The translations under genes and the position numbers were made by a program. The notes beneath the pieces are model-generated. The model saw nothing but the letters and a program-made list of their open reading frames with translations. It did not search any database and was not told the DNA's origin. Of a stretch of 64,000 bases of DNA, positions 58,508 through 64,000 are shown piece after piece. The first letter of the stretch is position 1. Each line of letters starts with the position of its first letter. Origin of the DNA: Ottelia alismoides (Eukaryota; Streptophyta; Magnoliopsida; Alismatales; Hydrocharitaceae); the NCBI GenBank assembly GCA_037367405.1, contig JAZKJV010008261.1, forward strand, positions 1,674,001 through 1,738,000, in the 5' to 3' direction.

Positions 58508-61500
58508 TGATGAATCTGTGATTCATCACTCTAGAAGTTGAAAATAGAGCTTTGTTCTTGAGTAATTAGCTGCATATTTCCACTTATATTGCATAATTAG
58601 CATTCATGCGTGTGTAAATAATATATGCAGTTTAGCATTCATATTTGCATTAAATAAGGAGCCAAATTCACTTGTAAATATTCACCTGTATATATTATCT
58701 AAAATACCATATTTGTATCTATTTTATAATAACTCAAAATCAAATAAAATCAACTCCATAGTATATATATTACTAACATTAATAAAGAAAAAAAATCAAA
58801 AAATACTAACTTGTAAAATTGTCCAATAAAACCCAAATCCAAGTTTGAGACCATGAACCTTAAAATGTGCATATCTCTCTCATACAGTGTCCAATTTAGG
58901 TCTACTCACTTTGAAGTAATATACATTCAAAGGCCTTAAAAACAAGAATAATTTCATAAAAATCGGAGATCGTATGTGAAACTTGGGTTTTGGGCCCCTA
59001 TTGCATTGTATATATTGACCTTTTTGCCCTTGTATTTTATTTCTTTATTTTCTTAATTATTAAAAATCCGAAAAATAGATTAAGTTGTAAATATTTCTTT
59101 CATATTTTTTCTAACTTTATTTTGATTTTTCTCGAATTAAAAATGACAAAAAATTGCAAAAGATAAAAATGTTGTATTTTATACCTATAAGATGCCACCC
59201 AAAAATACTTTTTTACACAGATGACTTCATTTGATTTTTATCCTTCATGAAAGTTGTAGATCTCATCGAGAGGAACAACTTTCATCAAGAAACTTTTTTG
59301 ATTTGAGGTTGTCTCCTATTTTTTATTGATTTTATTTGAATTTATAATCTTAATTTTCTGAAGCTGACATGTGGTCGCTCCTGGAGCCGCCACGTGTCAC
59401 CTCCTCCTTTCCCCACTTACTCTCTTTGATTTGGACCATTGGATGAAGGGTGCTTCATCCAACGGCTCAGATCATTTCGTTCCTCTCTCTATCTCTCTGA
59501 ACGTTGTCTTCAACCTCCCGATTCTTGTAGGAGGAGACACCAACCGCAACCCCACCTCGTGCGGTACACTGCCCCTCTCCCTCGTCCACTTCCTCCTCTC
59601 ACCCAGTTCAATCGCCCATTCTGCAGGACCCGCACCTTACGTGGATGTGCACAATGATCGCATCACCCTCCATCGATGCCCACGCCCTCCATACCTCCTT
59701 CCCAAGATCTTGCCCATCTCAAACCGCCTTTAAAAGGACCTCTGCTCCTCCATTCGTTCTTCATCTGCCATTACAAGACCTTGTGAGAGCTCTGGTGTGA
59801 GCTTCATCTGTGGCAGAGAGATCTACCCATTTGAGCAAAGACCTCCTAGTGTCTTGGCGAGATCCAAGGCCTTCCCAAGCCTTGTCGCAGTTGCTCCTGT
59901 AGCTGCCGAGCTCGTCGCAACACCGGCGACTTGAGCGACAACCGGGGTGAGTTAAGCACTCCCACTCCTTCGATGAAAGAAACCCTAGATATAGTTCTCT
60001 TTATTCCTCTTCCCCTATTTTCCTTCTTTTCCCCTGTTCTTCGATTCCCCGCCAATCACAACTCAACTCCATACCCGTGACCCCCGCCATTGATCGCGCT
60101 TCACCATCTCCACGCACTCGAAGCTGAATCGATGCTCCACCATCGTGTTTCCACTTCTCCGTACACTACCACATCGTCTCTTGTTCCCCCGATATCACTC
60201 TCACCACCCAACACAGCCTTTCCACCTCCCGAGAACTCCACGCTTCTACTTCATCATCAATGCCCGCGAACACCGCCCAGGAGCACCATGGTGCGACCTG
60301 CGATCGCCAACCTCCTACCCTCGGTCGTGCCTATGTACCAACTACTCTGCGCCCCACCTTGCTCTCCACCTGCAACTGCAACAGTAGCCGCACATCACCA
60401 GCACCACCATCAACCTCCGCGTGCCACCGCTCCGGCTCAGCCAATCACATCGACTTGCCACCTCGCTTCCTTCCGCTCTGTCGTGTGTCAACAAGCGGAA
60501 GGAGAATGATGTGGCCAAGCTTGCAGCCCTCTCACCGAAGTTCTCGCTCCACCGCCTTCGCCCGCCCACAGTCCACAGGCCACGCACTGGCCTCGCTCCT
60601 CCATCGACGCACTCTGTCGCCCGACGACTTCTCCTGCAGGCAGCCATCGACTCCATCGCACGCGACCTCCGGCGACGACCGTCACCGCCTGACGTAGCCA
60701 GGCCCTTCGGGAGTAACGAGGATGATAGGGCAAGGATTGCCCTCACGTGAGCAGCACCTGCGTCTGGGGGTTATTTGCAAGACATCCCCAGATTTCCAAC
60801 AGATCACAACTGCACCCTTTCTAGCACTCCACGTGCCAATAACATGTTGCATGGGAACATTTGCAACACGCACCCCTTGAGTTCCTGCCAGCTGCGGAGA
60901 TACCCCCCAGCCTCACTCACGTGGAAAGCATGTGGGCCTCGGGGAGAAAATGCACTGGATCCCCTGAAGTTCTTGCCAATCACGCTGCTCCCCCCCCCAC
61001 TGGAGGTCATGTACGGTGTACATTACAAGCTGCAACAAAACCCCCATTATCTAGGTAATTGCATTAGAGTCCTTGTCAACATTTTTCCTATTTCAATTTT
61101 AATTCTATAATTGCATTTAGGCCCCTATCTTTGGGCGTCATTTTAAATCTTCATTCAGTCTCAATTTGTCATTCTAAAAATTGCATATTGTAGAAGAACT
61201 CATGTTTTATCATCGTGAAAATAGTTAAATTTTTGTGAGCCTTGGTTTATTTAATAGAATTAATTTGGTAAAATATTGCATAATTTATCCAATACTTATT
61301 TTGAAATTGATTTTAAAGTAATCATTCTACGCATAATGAGGTCTAAATAAATTAATTGGTGTTTCGCTTAATTGATTTTTAATAAGTCAAAAATTAATTA
61401 TTTCTGAGGTTTAGTAACTTTCCTGGATTCATCTCACATAGAAGTATCTAGGATATTCTTTACCTCAAAAAATAATCTAATTTGGTATTTATTAAAATTA

Positions 61501-61950
61501 GTTTTGTGAAAATCACCCTGTATTCATATTTAATTCGTATTTAATTCATATAGAGTTAAAAAATTCCAAAAAGATTAGGGTAACTTCATTTCAATATATT
61601 TAACATTCTGGCCAAGTTTGTTGATTTTTTGACTTAATTTAAACTTATTTACATTTTAACCCTCAATTTTGTCCAAGATTGCAATGCATTTTTAATTGCA
61701 TAAAAAAATATAAAAAAAATATTCTCCTGAAAACCTAGCACCTGGATTGACTTTAAATTATTCTAAGGAGAAAGCTGCCTCCCTGAGTTCGACCTTGGGC
61801 TTGCCCAAGTAAAATAAAAATTACTGCTCGATATTAATTAATATTAATTAAAGTGGTTTTTGATAAATCTGATTTCACCCAAGTGCAAGGAACACATTAA
61901 ATTTAATCATTAATCCGGTTGAATTGAGAGGGTGAAAATAGGGTTTTTCA
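58508..61950 (+). mobile_element. 5' LTR of Athila-like element Y
   Basis: A 3443-bp LTR from TGATGAATC to GTTTTTCA, with a tRNA-Asp type site two bases later. Terminal hairpin 58508-58528; U3 palindrome 59363-59402; a different second palindrome at 59437-59472 (CCATTGGATGAAG..CTTCATCCAACGG); TTTAAAAG (59729-59736) in place of the TATTTAAG box. It is the most divergent member of the family in this window. Long frames at 59371-60750 lie in its C-rich transcribed part, overlap in several frames and are not conserved in X or B. Confidence 0.9.
59729..59736 (+). promoter_or_regulatory. TATA-like box of LTR Y
   Basis: TTTAAAAG at the position where relatives have TATTTAAG. Confidence 0.5.
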
Positions 61951-61952
61951 AA

Positions 61953-61970
61953 TGGCGTCATTGCTAGGGA
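61953..61970 (+). other. Primer-binding site of Y (degraded tRNA-Asp type)
   Basis: TGGCGTCATTGCTAGGGA; 14 of 18 positions fit, and all four differences are transitions. It is two bases after the LTR end. Confidence 0.78.
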
Positions 61971-63404
61971 GGCACGGCTTAGGTTAATTTTTGGATCATT
62001 TAGATTTTAGGTTTTCCATCCCCGAGTAGTCTGATTCCCGATTTTTCTTATGAATATTTCTCTGTTTATTTATTTGTTTATTTTTTGTCATTCTCTCTTA
62101 CAATTGTTTATTTTTATGTGAGGAACACGAGGCATTGAAGGCGATTCATCAGGCGGCGGAAGAACCAGCATCGATTTAAACTGAGTGGTTTTGAGAGAAT
62201 TTGTAAAAAAAAAAGTGTATGCATTTACAACAGTTCTTGTTTGGGTTCTCGTGCGTGTAATTGAATAATAAAAAGAGTCCTTGTGTTGTGTGGTTGATTG
62301 ACGTAGGATAGGACCTGCACTCACGGCTCTTAGAGCTTTCTTAGGAGTGTTTGTGCTCGTAATATCGAGGACCATACTTCACCATTAAAAGACGTAGACC
62401 ACAGAACTTAGCCAAATTAACTTGTTCTTCACTCGCTAATAGAACTACTTGTCTAGGAGCGGCTTTTCATCGATTGCATTCATTGAGCATAAAATTTCAA
62501 TTCTATTTTGCATCTCGCATGTAGAGTGAGAGGATCATTGTAAGTCTTCTAAACTTGGCACACATCATAGTTTTATCGTGCATCGGCTTTTCTCGACTCC
62601 TTCTCCCTTGGTTTTCTAACTTAGGATTAAAGGAAATTGGGAATGAATGATAGGCGTGCCTTGTGTGTTGTACTAATCAAGTGGACATCTAACTTAAAAT
62701 CAGGACTGCTAAACAAACTGACCAAAAAATTCAACATAAATTTGGAAATTGTGTTTACGGGAGAATAACCCCGACCTTGATTTCAGGTTGAGTGAGGGTA
62801 TAGAGTGTGTGTGCACACCCTAAGGTAGAGCCAAAATTTCCGCCTTCCATATCGCGTACCCCGATCCTAGCAAATATCACAAGCTGAATTATTATAGGTT
62901 CAATTTACCATCACCAAGTAGCATCACCTGCTTCGGCAGGTAGATAGGGGTGAAGCAGCAGTACATCGCGACAAGTTGCTAGTAACCCTCCTGGGTGAAG
63001 TTATAAGCCTTGTCAGCCTCCGTCTACTCCGGTAGGTAGATAGGAGCAGGTCCTTGAACTTCTCATCTGGTGATTGGAGCGAAGAAAGGAAGGGTGTTGG
63101 TATCTTAGGCGATAGGTTAAACAGGGGAGACGCGTCCGGCTTTGAGCCAACTTCCCTTTAGGCCATGTAATCCTTGTTATTTGCTTGAAAATCACACTTA
63201 AAATCAACTAGATTAATCGGACCCGACTTTGGATCCTTCACTGTGTTGAGTGTGAACTTGGGGTTTGTGATTCAATTGCTTGCCTCAGGTACGAGTCAAA
63301 TACTATCTTTACATTTGCGCTCCTGATTCTTTTCACCATCAAAGATGACTGACTAGGGGGATATTTATTCAAGCTTTGCCAATCTTTCATTGAACCATCC
63401 ATGA
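61971..63404 (+). mobile_element. Untranslated leader of Y
   Basis: 1.4 kb with the same block order as the leaders of X and B (GTAGTCTGATTCCCG, GAGGAACACGAGG, GAGAATAACCCCGACCTTG). No gene is visible; the short minus-strand frames are not conserved. Confidence 0.65.
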
Positions 63405-64000
63405 AGTGTGTCTTCATCGGCCCATGCGCAACTTGGGCCAACCCAAGCCCATGACCCTCTTAAGTTTGGGATCTTTCACTCTCGAGATGGTCACCCTCAA
63501 ACCATTCCCTTTCTCTTATCTCATCTCACCGAAGAAGACCTTCGCCCCGATAAGAATGTCTTCATTACTAAATCCTCTAACATAGACCACATTATTTACC
63601 CAGGTGAAGAGGACGAACCCAAGACCAAGATGCCTAAGAAAAACCCAGATGAAGAGGAATACAACGACGATCCTATGCATCAAGTCCTTGCCCGTTTAGC
63701 TAGAGCTGAGCAGTTGAATGCAGATCTTATGGCTAGGATGGGACAGGTGATTGAGGCAGGTGGAATAGATAGACCGATGGTAGATGCCTACAACCTAGCT
63801 GAGAATGAGATGCATAGTTGGCTCGTACCTGAGGTACCCCCAAAGGCATTTGAGCTGAAGCCCCATTTCCTTAGTCTGCTACCGAAGTTCAATGGAAATG
63901 CTACAGAAGAACCATATGCTTTCTTGAGAGACTTCGAGTTGGTGTATAACAACCTTATCCATCCTAGGATTGGACAAGATTACATCATGCTGAAGGCTAC
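63405..64000 (+). pseudogene. gag of Y, N-terminal part, cut by window end
   Basis: Open from after a TGA at 63402 to the end of the window (198 codons). The first Met in frame is 63630 (MPKKNPDEEEYN), but related gags begin some 150 codons earlier, so the start may be lost to an upstream frameshift. It contains HQVLARLARAEQ, then PPKAFELKPHFLSLL and the capsid start KFNGNATEEPYAFLRDFELVYNN. There are no stops, so it is the cleanest gag N-terminal part after A. It could be intact further on; the window cannot show it. Confidence 0.85.

Noticed and set aside
59371..60750. Several overlapping frames of 80-145 codons rich in Pro, Ser, His and Arg
   Set aside because: They lie in the C-rich transcribed part of LTR Y, overlap in several frames on both strands, lack domains and have no counterpart in frame in LTRs X or B.
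1..64000. Host genes, tRNA or rRNA genes, organelle inserts
   Set aside because: No tRNA fold (only primer-binding sites complementary to tRNA ends), no rRNA signature, and no frame outside retroelement sequence with recognisable domains.

Overview
The window looks like intergenic heterochromatin from a flowering plant with a large, repeat-rich nuclear genome. I cannot name the species. I found no host gene, tRNA, rRNA or organelle sequence. Nearly every base can be assigned to LTR retrotransposons inserted into one another. The evidence is of three kinds: LTR pairs or fragments with TG...CA ends; primer-binding sites for tRNA-Asp (Athila-like Ty3/gypsy) or initiator tRNA-Met (Ty1/copia); and decayed gag-pol reading frames with family motifs such as FMDDFSV, the integrase HHCC and GGSHF.

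Layout, left to right. 1-244 is a minus-strand Athila-like integrase piece (E0). A minus-strand copia LTR (D, from 245) interrupts it. D is itself split by a solo Athila-like LTR (Z, 746-3968, target duplication AGGGG) and, at 5179, by a plus-strand copia element (C, 5' LTR 5179-7810, decayed interior, 3' LTR from 13337). C's 3' LTR is cut at 14109 by a plus-strand Athila-like element (X). X's LTR carries a Mutator-type foldback MITE (15223-15527), and only the start of its gag survives. 19542-21855 is another plus-strand LTR fragment, fused at 21855/21856 to the truncated 3' LTR of a minus-strand Athila-like element (B, to 54318). B's gag is interrupted by the most complete element of the window, minus-strand A (30206-48926). 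A has two LTRs of about 3.8 kb, an 18/18 tRNA-Asp primer-binding site and an almost full gag-pol. Right of B lies the interior of a plus-strand element (W, 54319-58507), interrupted in turn by plus-strand Y (5' LTR 58508-61950), whose gag runs off the window end.

The inferred insertion order is E0, then D, then C and Z, then X, then the W fragments, then B and Y, then A. A's LTRs are the most alike (about 96% by eye over a short stretch), while C's differ by about 14%, which fits. All coding regions are broken. Most in-frame stops whose original codon can be guessed are TAG or TGA where CAG/CAA, CGA or TGG is expected, as from deamination of methylated cytosine.

The most unusual structure is an array of four stem-loops about 100 bp apart at or just beyond the end of pol in both A and B. 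Each carries a copy of the element's own polypurine-tract motif (AAGTATAGGGG). I know of no named counterpart. Other recurring non-coding structures are a hairpin at the LTR 5' end, two palindromes upstream of the TATA box, and a G-box palindrome in the transcribed part of the LTR.
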